Source: Ustilago trichophora (Eukaryota > Basidiomycota > Ustilaginomycetes > Ustilaginales > Ustilaginaceae). Taken from it: DNA of 64,000 nt. The notes beneath the pieces were generated by a model that was given only the letters and a program-made list of their open reading frames with translations, was not told the origin of the DNA and searched no databases. The translations under genes were made by a program, and so were the position numbers. The stretch covers positions 62,001-126,000 of the forward strand of contig OOIN01000038.1 in assembly GCA_900323505.1 (NCBI GenBank). Direction: 5' to 3'. Positions 43,536 to 56,100 of the stretch are shown here, piece after piece (positions within the stretch are counted from its first letter, which is position 1; every line of letters starts with the position of its first letter).

Positions 43536-44339
43536 GTTGCTTGTAAAAGAGAGTGCTGATGTTGATGTTGATCTTGAAGAAGCGAGAAGGAACCGAGGTC
43601 AGAGGGGGAAAGAGGGCTTCATGGGAACCCTTTATACTTGTGTATTGCAGCAAGGGAAGCTGGAAGGGCGGATCAAATGAAGCCTACCAAACCCCACCAG
43701 CACACGCAACCGCCATCCTCCCCCCTCACCCTTTCATGTTCCCTTTCCCTCGCCCTCGTCCCATCGGCACGCAATCCACACCACCCTCTCCTTCCCCCTT
43801 ACACCTTTTCAGCTGCAAAATCGGACCGAGGGCTCAATATGATCCCTTTTACGAAAGAGCTAAACCTTCCATCCCTCCAGCAATGAGATGTCGTAGCCAT
43901 GTCGACATACCCGGCCGGCTGCATCATCCGTTCCCCACCCTCAATTTTATTCGACCTTTTTCTGTGCTCTGCAGCTTGGTGGGGTCAGCAGGAGTCGTGC
44001 CGTGTGCACCCCTTGTGAGCTTAGATTGCCGCACTGGAGGGAGATCTCGTCATCGCCATGTAGCACTTAGAAGCGGCAGCGGGATCGGGGAGGGATTTTT
44101 TTTTTCGATATTTCTGGTGTGTATTTTTTGGCATCTTTTTTTTTTTTTTTTTTTTTTTTTTTGTAAAAAATAAAATAAAATAAAAAAGGAGGCAGAAATA
44201 CAGTACTGAATGCGCATGGACCAACGAGAGAACGAAATGTGAAAGGACCCTTAACCCCGCATCCGTCCTCCCCTACGCCATTCCACCCTTCCACCATCTC
44301 CCCTCCTCTCACACGTCCCTGACATCACCGCAGCTCAAG
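43536..44339. other. Divergent spacer with long T-run
   Basis: 804 bp between divergent starts. It has a run of about 27 T at 44136-44162 followed by an AAAAT-rich tract, and pyrimidine-rich leaders next to both starts. No gene is recognised. Confidence 0.55.
44136..44162. repeat. Poly-T run
   Basis: About 27 consecutive T followed by GTAAAAAATAAAAT-type sequence. It lies between divergent genes, possibly a nucleosome-excluding promoter element or the tail of an old retrocopy; nothing supports the latter. Confidence 0.8.
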
Positions 44340-45515
44340 ATGAACTCAACTCTATTAAACGCGCACAGCTTTCATCCAACTCTATCACTGAGTCTCCCTT
44401 CTACTCTCTTACCCACCACGTCGCAATGCAAACCTAGCATTTTGGTCCATCTCCCACAGGGGATATTTTACGACCCTTATACGGCGGAACATGCACGAGC
44501 TAGAAGTGGGAAGCGCGCATACGAGGCTCAGTATCTCAACGGAGGAAGGGCGGTCGAGCTGGAAGGTGCGGTAGGGTTTAGCAGCCGGAGGAAGCGGAGG
44601 GGCCAAGAGGAGAAGGGGGAGCAGTGGTGGGAGACCAACCATTCGCTCGAAAGGAGAACGGAGAGTGCTAGGGGAGAAGAGGAGGGTGTGGGTGTGGTTG
44701 GAGAGCATGGAGGCATGCAGGGGCTGTTGGAGGCTGTACTGAGGGAAAAAGTTGCCGAGTATACGGGTGAACGGGTGGTCCAAGGGGAGCAACGGGTGAC
44801 GCATAAGATTGGTGCAAAAGCAAAGCCTGCGAAGGGATCAGCAGCGAACAAAGTCGAAACTCAAGGGCACAAGGACGAACTGTCATCCCTATTGATCGAG
44901 CTGAACATCGACGAACTGCGATCTCAGGATGGATTCACACTAAACCTTCCCCTGCATTTACGCTACCATCCACCATCAAACTTTGTCGCAACTACAAACA
45001 CCCAACTCCCCTCCGCTCAATCTCCCTATCTCAACCTAATACACGACATCATCCCATCATCCCTCTCAAGTCTCTTTCACCAGACAAAACACTCGCTCCT
45101 CTCATCAGGTCACGAATCACCTCCTCATCCTCCCAAATCAACCAACACCAGAGATACAGCCTACGTAGAAACCTCAATCTCACAACCAACCTTCTTCCTC
45201 AATTGTCACCAATCATCCTCCTACATCGAAGGTTTCTACTCTACCACCTTTAACGATCTTTTCCCTGGCACACATTCCCATTTGATCCCTACAAAACAGG
45301 CAAAGAAGAATCCTTCCGTTCTGGCTCTGTCCAACAGAATCAGCACGAACAAAGCCAAGCAGTTGACGGTTAGAGTTCCAGTCCCGAACGTGGGATTGTT
45401 GGCACCAGTACAAGTGATCACATTGATAACCGTGATCAGTGCCGCTCTCGGAACGCTGTATTGGTTACTGGCGAGAATCGTACCGCTTTTGGAAGCCGTA
45501 GAGGCATCCTTCTAG
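44340..45515 (+). CDS. PIG-X/PBN1-like GPI mannosyltransferase I subunit
   Basis: A 391-aa protein that looks like PBN1/PIG-X, the ER-luminal partner that stabilises the PIG-M/GPI14 mannosyltransferase adding the first mannose to GPI anchors. The C-terminal half carries the PIG-X pattern: LNLPLHLRYHPPS, YVETSISQPTFFLNC, then VRVPVPNVGLLAPVQVITLITV leading into a single membrane segment (about 355-380) close to the C-terminus. The N-terminal part is polar and charged with no obvious signal peptide. The order of LRYHP, the PVPN turn and the tail anchor supports the call, but identity in this family is low, so this rests on pattern rather than strong similarity. It converges on RIC8 with 103 bp between stops. 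Confidence 0.62.
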   Translation: MNSTLLNAHSFHPTLSLSLPSTLLPTTSQCKPSILVHLPQGIFYDPYTAEHARARSGKRAYEAQYLNGGRAVELEGAVGFSSRRKRRGQEEKGEQWWETNHSLERRTESARGEEEGVGVVGEHGGMQGLLEAVLREKVAEYTGERVVQGEQRVTHKIGAKAKPAKGSAANKVETQGHKDELSSLLIELNIDELRSQDGFTLNLPLHLRYHPPSNFVATTNTQLPSAQSPYLNLIHDIIPSSLSSLFHQTKHSLLSSGHESPPHPPKSTNTRDTAYVETSISQPTFFLNCHQSSSYIEGFYSTTFNDLFPGTHSHLIPTKQAKKNPSVLALSNRISTNKAKQLTVRVPVPNVGLLAPVQVITLITVISAALGTLYWLLARIVPLLEAVEASF

Positions 45516-45618
45516 AGAATGCAAGCGTAACAATCGACCACGTTTCAATATTTGCGAGAGGAAAGGATGTGATTAGCATGTAAACCTAAATATAAAAAAA
45601 AATTGATGAGAGATGCAT

Positions 45619-47937
45619 TCAACTTGTCGTAGAGATCTGTGATGGATCTGAAGAAGTTGCAACCGAGGCAGGATCTTGTAAAGTCGCATGTGATTGAAGC
45701 GGTTGAGGTGCAAGTTTCTGAGCACGAATTCTAGCCTCCTCTTTGCGTTTCTTATGTGCACTCATCTCCCTCTCCACCTCCTTCTCCATCTCTCGTTCCT
45801 CCTGCTCGCGCTGCATTCGCTCCTCTTCCTCCATCTTGGCATCGATCTCTTGAAACCTGCCTTCGTCCTGTGCCTTTTGCATCGGATGTCGAACTTGCAC
45901 AACTCCGGTCTTGTTCAACCTGTCAAAGAGGACAAAGAGTCTCTCTGCCTCTGCTTCTTTCTCTTGCTCTGTCATGCGGTTGATTTCGTCGAGTGCTTTT
46001 TCTTCCTCGGTCGCCTCGTACTCGCCCGTGATGGGGTTGACCGTCCTTCCGTTCGAATCGGGCGGCGCAGCACCAGATGGAAGCGCAGAAGCAAGTCCCG
46101 TATTCATCAAGAATCCCGCACATGGACCATACCCAATCGCTTCCGTCATGGTCTTTGCATCTCCATCGCAGATCGAGAGCAACAGCTCACCGGATGCACG
46201 AGCGACACGGGAGAGGGTAACCGACGACATGAGGCGAATGAGTCTTCCAAGCAGATCAACACGACGGTCGAGTGCCAAGCTGCGCTCGAGATCGGTGGGC
46301 AACAGAATGCATCGGAGACTGGTGCCAAGCTCATCATCCTCAGCAGCGATCTTGCGAAGAAGCAACAGCAGAGGCTCGAGCGTGTCTTCGAGATCGATGC
46401 CGTCGGCACTCGCTTTCTGTTTGACGGACTTGGCGTCGACGTCCTCGGGAACTCGTCTGCCGTCGTCGACGCCGTTGGGCTCGGTTGTGGCAAAATAGCG
46501 CGTCAGCATCAGGTCGGCAAACGTGATGAGCCGCGAGATGTAGAGCGGAGCTGCGCGGAGAGTGTCGGTGGACGAGGGTGAGATTGGCGCCGTGAGCTCG
46601 GGAGAGGTGTCTGATGAAGCAGATGTCGACGCAGCCTTGAGTATCTCCTTTTTGACGTGGACGACCGGATAGTTGAGCAGCGCAGCAATCGCTTGTGTGA
46701 ACGGCGGCATCAGAGGTACGGGTGAAGGTAGTGGGAGGATGGTGAGTAGCGAGACGAGCGGACGCAACATTTCAAGCAGCTCAGGGTGGAAGGCTTCACC
46801 GAGGATGGCTCCTTGCGCCTCGTTGCCGGACTTGGATGCCGATCCGTTGCCCTCCGTCTGTTGTTGCTGTTGCTGTTGTTGTTGTTGCTGCTGCTGCTGC
46901 TTGGCTTCTGCTTCGACGATACGAGGGTAGTAAAGACAGATGTTGAAATGGGCCTTGAGCAGGTCTGAGAGAGCGGTGTTGAGCTGCGCTTGGCTGCCAC
47001 TAGCGACGAGGACAGACGAGGCAGCATTGCGGTCGGCAGCTTTTTCGAGGGAAGCCTTGACAAGCGCGTCCACGCAAGCAGCTTCGATTTGAACGGCATT
47101 CAAGGTGGTGACGGCAGTCTTGTTGAATGGAGATTCGAAGAGCGTGCTGAAGAACAACAGGCGCGCACCAAGGAAAAGGATATCGGCGGGTGTATCTTGA
47201 GGGCGAGAGAGCAGTGCTACAGCGACATGGCCACCGCCTACATCTTCGGTTGAGAAGGGAAGGCGAGCGTCTTCATTGAGGAAGAGGGCATTGTTGAGAC
47301 AGCGTAAGGCCATGTCGGTGATGGCCCAATCAGGATCAGCTCCGATCTCGTACTCCTCGCCACTGCTATCGGAAGAGGGAGCATCTTTATCTCTGTTATA
47401 GCGGTCGGATTGGTGAGAGCCACGTCTGCTGACAGCGCGCCGCAAGGTCTTGGCGATGGAACCGAGAGAGTAGGCGGATACGGTGAGAGTCGAGGCGGCA
47501 CCGTTGGAAGCGGTTGATGTGGATGATGTAGAGGCAGACAGCTTGGAGGCGGACATGGAGGATCTTCGAACGCGCTGCTTGGGAAAGTCGACTTGCTGCA
47601 AGAGGATACGTAACGCTTCTGGCTTGCCCAGGGGAGCGCTGCCACCTGGAAGTCTGCTGAGCTCCTTTAGCAGCTTGAGCGCCGAGAGTCTTGTGGCAGC
47701 ATTCCAGCGTATATTGGTTCGAGCGTTGAGGAGATAGTCGCCTTCACGTGTGCCTGATGCAGCAGCAATGTCGTTGAGGACGGCGGTAGCGAGCTTGGAT
47801 CGTATCGAGTCGCTGACTGAGCCTAGAACGGGGAGACCGCCAGAGAGAAGAGCGTCAAGCCATTGCTGGACCTGGTTGGGCGAGTCTACTCGCGCCGAAG
47901 AGGGGAGCGAGAGGTACTCTCGAATTGTGTTGGACAT
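45619..47937 (-). CDS. RIC8: RIC8/synembryn, G-alpha exchange factor and chaperone
   Basis: A 772-aa armadillo-type protein of the synembryn family, a chaperone and non-receptor exchange factor for G-alpha subunits, present in filamentous fungi but missing in baker's yeast. The start is the ATG at 47935-47937 (MSNTIREYLS). Helical blocks typical of the family include NIRWNAATRLSALKLLKELS, ALRCLNNALFLNEDARLPF and ILFLGARLLFFSTLFES. Near the end come NPITGEYEATEEEKALD, DRLNKTGVVQVRHPMQKA and then a charged coiled coil. A polyglutamine run of about 15 residues lies at bases 46859-46905. It likely acts with the mating/cAMP heterotrimeric G proteins of smuts. It is divergent from the Fab1-type gene, 2.25 kb away. 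Confidence 0.87.
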   Translation of the reverse strand: MSNTIREYLSLPSSARVDSPNQVQQWLDALLSGGLPVLGSVSDSIRSKLATAVLNDIAAASGTREGDYLLNARTNIRWNAATRLSALKLLKELSRLPGGSAPLGKPEALRILLQQVDFPKQRVRRSSMSASKLSASTSSTSTASNGAASTLTVSAYSLGSIAKTLRRAVSRRGSHQSDRYNRDKDAPSSDSSGEEYEIGADPDWAITDMALRCLNNALFLNEDARLPFSTEDVGGGHVAVALLSRPQDTPADILFLGARLLFFSTLFESPFNKTAVTTLNAVQIEAACVDALVKASLEKAADRNAASSVLVASGSQAQLNTALSDLLKAHFNICLYYPRIVEAEAKQQQQQQQQQQQQQQTEGNGSASKSGNEAQGAILGEAFHPELLEMLRPLVSLLTILPLPSPVPLMPPFTQAIAALLNYPVVHVKKEILKAASTSASSDTSPELTAPISPSSTDTLRAAPLYISRLITFADLMLTRYFATTEPNGVDDGRRVPEDVDAKSVKQKASADGIDLEDTLEPLLLLLRKIAAEDDELGTSLRCILLPTDLERSLALDRRVDLLGRLIRLMSSVTLSRVARASGELLLSICDGDAKTMTEAIGYGPCAGFLMNTGLASALPSGAAPPDSNGRTVNPITGEYEATEEEKALDEINRMTEQEKEAEAERLFVLFDRLNKTGVVQVRHPMQKAQDEGRFQEIDAKMEEEERMQREQEEREMEKEVEREMSAHKKRKEEARIRAQKLAPQPLQSHATLQDPASVATSSDPSQISTTS
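46859..46905 (-). repeat. CAG/CAA repeat encoding polyglutamine
   Basis: Mixed CAG and CAA codons in the RIC8 gene give an uninterrupted glutamine run of about 15. Mixed codons make it more stable than a pure CAG tract. Confidence 0.85.
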
Positions 47938-49441
47938 GGTTGTGAGAAGTGTTGCTGCGGTGGAAGTACCGCTATGGTGCAGCGAGGGCAGCGTCAGATG
48001 GGGACTGTACCGATTGTGGGAAAGACACAAAGGGTCGTCGTCGTGGGTTTACCTGGAGTCGGCCAATTGGACCAGTTTCAGGTGGGTCGTGATGTTTGGA
48101 TGTGTGTTGCGTTGCTTCAGAGCGACATGCTATGAGCGGTTGAGTTGCGGAAGTGAAGGTGGTCGAGACAAATGAGTTGGCAACAGGTGATGACAGTCAG
48201 ACCCTGACAAGGAAGGCCCATGAAATGACAGAAAGAGAGAGAGAGAGAGAGAGTGACGAAAGAGCAATGCTGAATTCAAACACCGGTCAGCGAGATTTTG
48301 GCTTTTGACTTGTGTGAGCGTGACAGATGCGAAGAGGCAGCGATGCTCACCTCGCCACTCCCTGAAATCCCTACACCAGACAGAGGAAAGCGATCCGAGA
48401 TATGCAGACGTTGCTTCGCACCCTCACACAAGCAAATGCAAATCACCGCCGTACAGTCACACAGAGTAAAGGTGGAATCGAGAGAGAGAGAGAGAGAGAG
48501 AGAGAAATGGCCGACGCAGTCAGAGTAGTATGTGGCGTATGTGTGAGAGATGGCGAGATGGCTTTGGATTTGTTACACTAAAATTGGCACAACCAACAGC
48601 AGCGGATGTTGAAATTTTGCAGATCTTGCCTGTGCGTGTCAAATCTGCTGGTCAAGCTCTGTTTCTGTGCTTTGCTTTTGCGGTGGGGACGTGCCACACA
48701 AACACACACACACACACGGTGAAGTTGCTACAATACAACCCGCCCTCCTCATGCAAGACTGCTTCGCTTCTGAGCCGACAATGACCCACGACCGTCGAGA
48801 GTTGGACCGAAACGGATAGGCTACCGAGCTGCGAATCAGACTCTAGACCATTGCATCCGCTTTTTGGAAAACAAGACCCGACGCAGTGGAAGCTGGCAAT
48901 CCGATATGACAGACAAGGCGTTCACTTTATGCGATCAACGTTGCACTGTGCCGGCTCGTGGAACCTGAATACTGCAAAGTGTCTGAAGCGCTTCACATCC
49001 TCTTTGCGCTCAACCCTTCCGCCCGTACTTTTCGATTCTTCACCTGATTGTCCGCTTTTGCTAGATGGGACCATCTCAGTCACTAGCAGCTCCAAGCATC
49101 TTTTTACTATATCGGTCCAGCATGCCAAAGCATTGCATTAATCAGCCTGGACAGCCTGCAAGAGCTCTCCCTCTCTCCCACTCGAGGTCCAAGCTCGTTG
49201 GTGAAAGGCAGCAAGTGTGACTTTTAGCGTGACCAGCAACCGCAACTTCGACGCGTCTCTTGTGGACCAACAAACACGCTCGCAAACCTCCACTTTTTCT
49301 TTTCACGGCCACATGCATCTTTGGCCCCAAGATGGCAAGACAGAAAAAGAGAGCAACACCAACTGCTCAGGTGCCTGAAACGCTGCGCTGGTAAATTTTA
49401 GGCTCCCTTTTTTGGCCCGATTTGCATGTGCTTAGAGAAAA

Positions 49442-49472
<31 letters not shown>

Positions 49473-50189
49473 CAGCACTTCATTTCTTGTCTCGAGAAAT
49501 TCGAAAAAGTAATCCATTCCCAAATCAAACAAAAATAAACAAAACCAAAAACAAACACAAAGAGAGAGAGAGAGAGAGAACAGAGCAAGGCTAAGCGCAG
49601 GGTTCAGCTCAGGGGCCAAAGCACAAGAATCACACACACACAGCCGAGGAAAGCGGCAAGCAAGCCTCTCAAGCTGCACCTCGAGATTAGGAATTCCCAA
49701 ATCGGGCCGCTTTTGCGCTCTCTTTGCGCTTCGGTAGCTTCAAATCAGCTCCGAGAGTGACTTTGACATGGTGTTGCCGCTGCTGCTGCTCAGCCACACA
49801 CCAACACAGTGACGCTCAAACGTTTGTCATTCCGACCAGGCCACTTCACTTTCTTCCCACGACCATATCGTATCTTCGCAAGCTTTCCGACAAAGGCAAC
49901 TGTCGGCACTGGCGTCAAAGCATCTGCATCAACCAACACGACGCAGTCAGACATCGTCCTCAGCACACCCAATCCGAGCTGAAAACGAGCTGTTTCTTTA
50001 CTACTGGAACGCATCGACACTCAGCCATGCACTGATCCTCATCACCATCAACTTTGCATCGTCTCTAAAGGCCTGTCGGACGACTCGAAGCCATCCTCGG
50101 ATCCTCCGCCGTGCTGCTGTCCCGTCTTCATCGCTCTTTTTCCTACGACAGAGAGCCCAAGTGTCGCGAATGCAATTTGCCGTTCCATC
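47938..50189. other. Divergent intergenic region between RIC8 and Fab1-type gene
   Basis: 2.25 kb with promoters for both divergent genes. GA microsatellites occur at about 48235-48253, 48480-48504 and 49561-49580, and an ACAGCA run at about 49444-49475. Open frames are under 150 codons and repeat-derived. No gene is recognised. Confidence 0.55.
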
Positions 50190-53100
50190 ATGATCACACA
50201 GACTCCTCGGACGGACCCCATGGCGTCGGCTTCTCCGTCCGCTAGCCGCTATACACCCAACAAGCCAGCCACTCCCATCACACCCAGTCGATATCGATCA
50301 CCTCCATCACTCAGCCACGCCTTTCCCTCGACTCCCACCTCTCGCCGCGGCTCCCTGGCAGAAAGTGGCGACGACAGTCCACCGTCCAAGAGCTCCACCT
50401 CAAATTGGCAAGCCAGCGTCGAACTCTCCCTCACCACTCGTCGCCGCCTCATTCGTAAACCTCTGCCACAGATCCCTTCATCTCAGCTCAGCGATCCAAT
50501 AGGCGCTCACAATGCGGACTCGGATCTGATAGACTCATCTGCTCTTGACGCCCAATACCACAAGGCAGACTCATGGTGGCCAGACGCTCTTCCTGAGAAG
50601 CAACTCACCACCGCCTCAGCCTCTTCTCGTCCCAGCACCGCCAGTCTACCAACCGCTTCCTCTTCCCGCATCACTGCAACAGCAGAGCCTTCGACATCCA
50701 ACATCCAGCAGCACTCCAACCACGGCCAAGGTCTCGATGAACAGAGTCTCCGCCACCTCATCACCATCCTTCACCATGCTGCTTTACGCCATGAATCTGA
50801 ATCCAACTCAACCCATGACCATGGGACCATCGGCAGGAACGTCGTCGTCTCCGCTACGGGCACCTACAAGAAGCAAGCATCCAGCAACGGCGCTGCAGCT
50901 TCCAGCTCCACGAACACTGCCGCACAGAGTCTCTACGTCTTGGACGAAGCTACGCTGGAAAGTCTCTATACAGCGCTGCAAGCTGCTTTCCGACACCTTT
51001 CTCACAAGCACGTCCTCGGCGCCTTGCAAAGAACCGCTTCCATCCGATGGCGTGCTGAAGCTCAGCTCCGCAATGCCACTGCAGCTCAAGCTGCTGAAGC
51101 TAACAATGGGCTGTCATCACGTTGGGCTCGCTTCGCATGGCCCGCAGCTGCGCTTGGACGTGCTTACAAGGAAGCTCAAAAGAACATCCTTCCGCCTCTT
51201 CCGGGCGACGTCGCATCCTCCGGTTTTAGCTCAGCTTCGCATCTGCAGCTCAGTCATGACCTCTATTCAGGCCTTTACTCTGATCCAGATCACCGCATTC
51301 GCAAAAGGGACGTTGCTGTCAAAATCCTGAGTAACGCCATCTGGTTTGTCCGCAACTACGGCCCTGTAGCGGGGGTCGAGACACTCGAAGCTCCAAGCGA
51401 CAAGAATGCTCTCATCGAAGCAAGCGCTGCCTCGCGTGCAGACGACGGGCTCCCACCGCCTTCGCTCTCCTCTGTTCGACGCACGTCTGAGAGTCTGCTC
51501 AAAAAGAACGCTGGTCTCCCCAACTTCCTCTCCAAGTCCAGTGCCACCACAGCCCTGAGCGGGACTGCAACACCCGAAAGCAGTCAATCCGATGTGCCAA
51601 CGCCCCTCGACCCACCGTCATCTGCAAGTTCTACAGCACCTCTTTCTCCCGCACCAGTTCAAGACGTCTTCAGCATCTCCTCCAGCACGTCCAGTCCACA
51701 TTTGGCAACAACATCCTCAGAGACAGCATTGCATGCCGCGGCCGGCTCTTCTACGGCCATCTCCGAGACAAACGTAGGGCTCTCGAGTGAGAATGTCGCT
51801 GCTGCAGCCGAAAAGAGCAAAGCTATGGAGCATCTTGCCTCGCTCAGTGCAGCTGCTGGTGCTGCTATGCGACAGAGGGCACAGCAGGCAGCTGCAGCAG
51901 CTGCTGCCAACGGCGGAAAGCCGGAAGACTCGATCGATGCTGCCATTGCCGCTTCTGGCACATTGCATCCTCAATCGAGCCGTCCCAGCTTGCGCTCCTT
52001 CGTAAGTCGTTCCGAAGCCGAAGCCGCCGAAACCGATGCCTTGCAAAAGGCTGAACGCGACTATCTCGCAGAGATCGGTCAAGGCTGTGACGAATGGGCC
52101 AAGATGGTGGTCTGCCGGCTCTGCGCTTCCATTCAGGTAGCCAATGCTCCTGACAAGGCACGGCGTCGACGCTCCGGAACACTCACCGCCCGAGACTTTA
52201 ACAAAGCTTCTGCAGCCATCGAAGACACCAACGTCGGGTCCAGCATATCGACACGCTCCGATATGACCGCCAAAGCGGGAAAGGTCGGTCATGCCAAGCT
52301 CCAGTGCGAAGGTCAAACGAATGCGGACAAGCCATCTGGCAATCATAGCGAAGGGCTCGTCTCGTGGAAGCCTGATGTGTTCGAGGGCGACGAGCTCTTT
52401 GCGCACCACGGCACCTCATCGCATGAGCGCAGAACCAGCGTCTCGCCACATGACGAGGATGAGCGCGTCAGGCTGGTTGGCGGCAGCTTTGTCTGTCGAG
52501 TCCAAACCGAGGAACAGCGACAGGCTCTGACAGAGCTGTTGGAGATTGCTCTCTACGTGGGCATGTCGATGCTTCTCGAATCGAGCTTCCTCAGCGACTC
52601 GGACGCTGCTCGGCCCAAGATCCTCAAAGTACCCACCCGTACCACTTCAGCCGTCGACGCGCCACAAAGAGGCGCCAGCCTAGTCCAGCAGCCAATTCTT
52701 TCGCGGGCCACCTCGCAACAGAGTCTCGATAGCAGTCGCAGATCCGTTTCTGGCAGTAGCAGTCACGCAGGGATGTCCAACAATACGGATGCAGTTGCAG
52801 ATGCGCATGAGGCCGAATCGGCTCAATCCAAACCGGGATCGCGGAAATGGACAAAGAGCTTATGGGGTATGCTCGGTCAGCATCCGCATGGATCTGCAGA
52901 TGCGGGCACCAACGCAGCTGGAGGAAGACCTGGAACAAGTGATGGCCACGAAGTATCAGCAGCACCACGAAAGTCGCTCACCATGCATCGCTACCATACC
53001 GAGGATGATGCCAACAGCTTGGCTTCCAGCACAACGAGAAAGACCCTCTTCAAGGCTGGAGAAGAACCCAAGCAGTCCATCGCGGCAAGAAAAGCTGCAC

Positions 53101-56100
53101 TTTTCGCCAACGTTTCCAACAACAACTCCGCGCCAGCAACGCCGCAGGGAGGTCGCGGGGCAGGAGCCGATGCAGGTGGACATAGCAAGCCGCATCGACT
53201 CGTAGGCCGCCTTATGAATGCTTTCTCTCGTCCTTCAGCCTCAGATCCTCCTCGTCCAGACATTGCTGTTCCCAGCACAGAGTCCAGCCATGCAGTTTCA
53301 TCTTCCAGAACCTCTATCGGCGCTGCACCGAGTTTGCCGAGCGCGGATGGTATCGTTTCGCGGTCCCGAGCGACAACAGAGACCAAGATGTCCAACTTTC
53401 AGAGACTGCGTGCTCAGGCGAAACCGCAGCCCATCTTCCCAGTCACGACACCAAGCCCAGCTGCGTTATCGACGTCACCCGAGCTCTCCATGCTTGTTTG
53501 CTACCAGTACCAAGTGGATCCCAAGCAGCCTACTTTCCCGACCGCTGCGTACTTGACCGCCTTCCATCGCTTGCAATCGCTGCGATTCTTGGCTGACCAG
53601 CGTCGAGAGCACATGACCTTTGCATCGCCGTCTCACGGTATTTCCGCCTCGGGCGATTTGTTGCCCTTTGTTGGCGTGCAAAAGCCATCCTCATCCTCAG
53701 CGTGGAGCGTCCTTTCATCGCGACCGCAACAGCAGCTACAGGTCGGGGAAAGAGCCAGCCCTAGCTCTGTGCAGCTCTTGTCGTACGAACTGCTCTCAGG
53801 AGACGGCTCGGCACTTGGATTGTGTCGCGAAGAGGTGGCTTTCTACCAGCGACTCAGCAACAGCAGAGATGTTCCTCTAGGACAAGTCATCGAAGAGCTT
53901 GGCATTCGTGCCTGTGCGCTGGAAGCCGATCGCGATGTCGCCTCCAAAGCGTCAGACTCACGCATCGTTAGCGGCAAGACGCACGGCAATGCTGGCAAAG
54001 ATCGCAACGACGTTTCGGCGGGACAAGGCGTCAACAGCGCTTACGGTATGCCTGAGCAGCGTCTGCAATTCATTCATGGATCTTGTCGCATCAAGATTGT
54101 GGCCACGGTTTTGCCGTCACGGCTCTACGAGATCGAGACGGAACCGCAGCGCAACGCAGAGTCAGAGGCGGAAAAGGCCTCGACTGATTCGACTTTGCAA
54201 GTGGGAAGTACAGCGGTCTCACCTTCGCTCAAACCGACAAAATCTCGCGAATCTGACGTTTCTGCCATTGCAGCGGCATCTCACACCGACAAGGAAGCTG
54301 CCAACACGGCCTTTGCGGTCGCCGAGACTGCCGTGCAAGCAGCCGAAAGCGGGACATCGCGACCTCTGGTGGATCAACGAGGCAGCGGAAGTACCAGCGG
54401 CATCTGGATGTGGAATGCCAGCGCCAAGAGTGGATGGCAGGGCAAGGCGATGCCCATGTCCGAGTCCACCTATCTCTTGTCATTTGCCCGCTACCTGGAA
54501 GCCATCTCCTACCACCCTGCCCTGCGCCGAGCGGCTGGACTCGAGCCGGCTAACGCCAAGGCATACGGCGGTCTAGCCAATGTTCAGCAGCAACTGCGCC
54601 AAGGCAGAAGTGAGGATGCCAGGAGCGTTGCCGAAGGTCCCAATCTATTGCGTTTCTTCCGAAGCGGGCGATCCCTCGTCAAGGTGCAAGTGCAGCCTCT
54701 CGTCCTCTACGATTTGCACATTCAAGGTCCTTGTCTCAAGACGGGCAGCGAGCGCCGACGCGAGCGGAAGCAAAAGCAAGTACAGGCTGAGAAGCGCAGA
54801 TTCAAGCAGCTGGCCGAAGAGACACGTCTCGAGATTCAGCGCTTCTTTGCATCCATCAAGAGCAATACGACCAAGTTGGAAGACATCTTTGTGTCTCGCG
54901 AACTCGACGAGGCTGGCAAGACCATCCGCAGGAGGTCGACGGCACGGAATGCCGGCGGTGCTACACAGTCGCAGACAGAAGGAGGGTTGACTGCCTCCTC
55001 GTCCAGCTCTACCGTGTCAGAACAGGTCGCCGAGCCATTGAACCTGTTGACCAATCTGCGCACTTCGCTTCGATCAGACGAGTTTGAGCTCTACGAAGCC
55101 CTGCAGAGGACATTCTTCCTCGATGGGATCAACGATGTCCGCAAGGCGTTTGCCGACCGTGCCAAGTCTGCCAAGAATCGACTGGCGGCATGGACCAAGA
55201 AGCATCTGACCAAGAAGGAGCAAGCAGACTTTGGGAGCTGCAACTACGACGAGCCCGAGTATCTGGAACCGGGACGTCGTGCTTTCCCTGGCAGTTGCTA
55301 CATCATTCGTGACGACGAGCCTCTTTCCATCATTGCATTCTCGCTCAGCTCGCGCGACTTCCGTGCCGAGATGGGCACGCTCGCTGACCGTCGACAGGAG
55401 GCTGCGGGATACATGGGTAACAGCAACGACGAGCTTGTCAAGCAGTGGCGCAGCGGTGTGGTGGATGACGGTGAGACAGCAACGGTGGGTTCCTACATCT
55501 CTTCATCTGCTGCAAGCACTGCTACGGCTGCCTCTTCGCTGCTCAAGGATCGGTCCATGCGCAAGGTGCCTTTCTCGCAGCTCGACCCGGATAAAGATGA
55601 GGTCTTCTTTGACGCCGAGCCTGTACGCGCGGCATTGAAGCGAAAGAAGCGAGGGCGAGAATCTTCCATCCTCTCGCTGACACTGAGACGTGTTGGCTCG
55701 ACCATCTCAGATTCACAAGGAGTCAACTATCGGACCGTAAACGCAAACGGAAGACCCACTTCTTCTGCCGGTTCGTTCAAGGATCACGACGAGGACGATG
55801 ACGATGATGGTGACGATGACGATGATGAAGAAGGGGATGCACGCAGCTCGGTGGTCCAGAGCTCCACCGATGGTCAAGACACCACTTTGGGCGCTCCTCG
55901 CACTGACACGACACCGTTGCGGCGACCCTCTGCGGCGATCTTGGATCAGACTACGCCATCGCCCATCAAGCCTCACCTTCGCACTTCGGGCAGTGTATCG
56001 GCGCTTCGAAGGACGTTTGAGCTTCGATCGCAATCGTCCTTCTCCTCGATTCCAGACAGGAAGTCGTCGATCCAGCAGCAGCCAGGCCAGTCTGTCGGCA

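Noticed and set aside
48235..49580. GA microsatellites as parts of a larger repeat element
   Set aside because: The runs are isolated simple repeats without shared flanks or ends.
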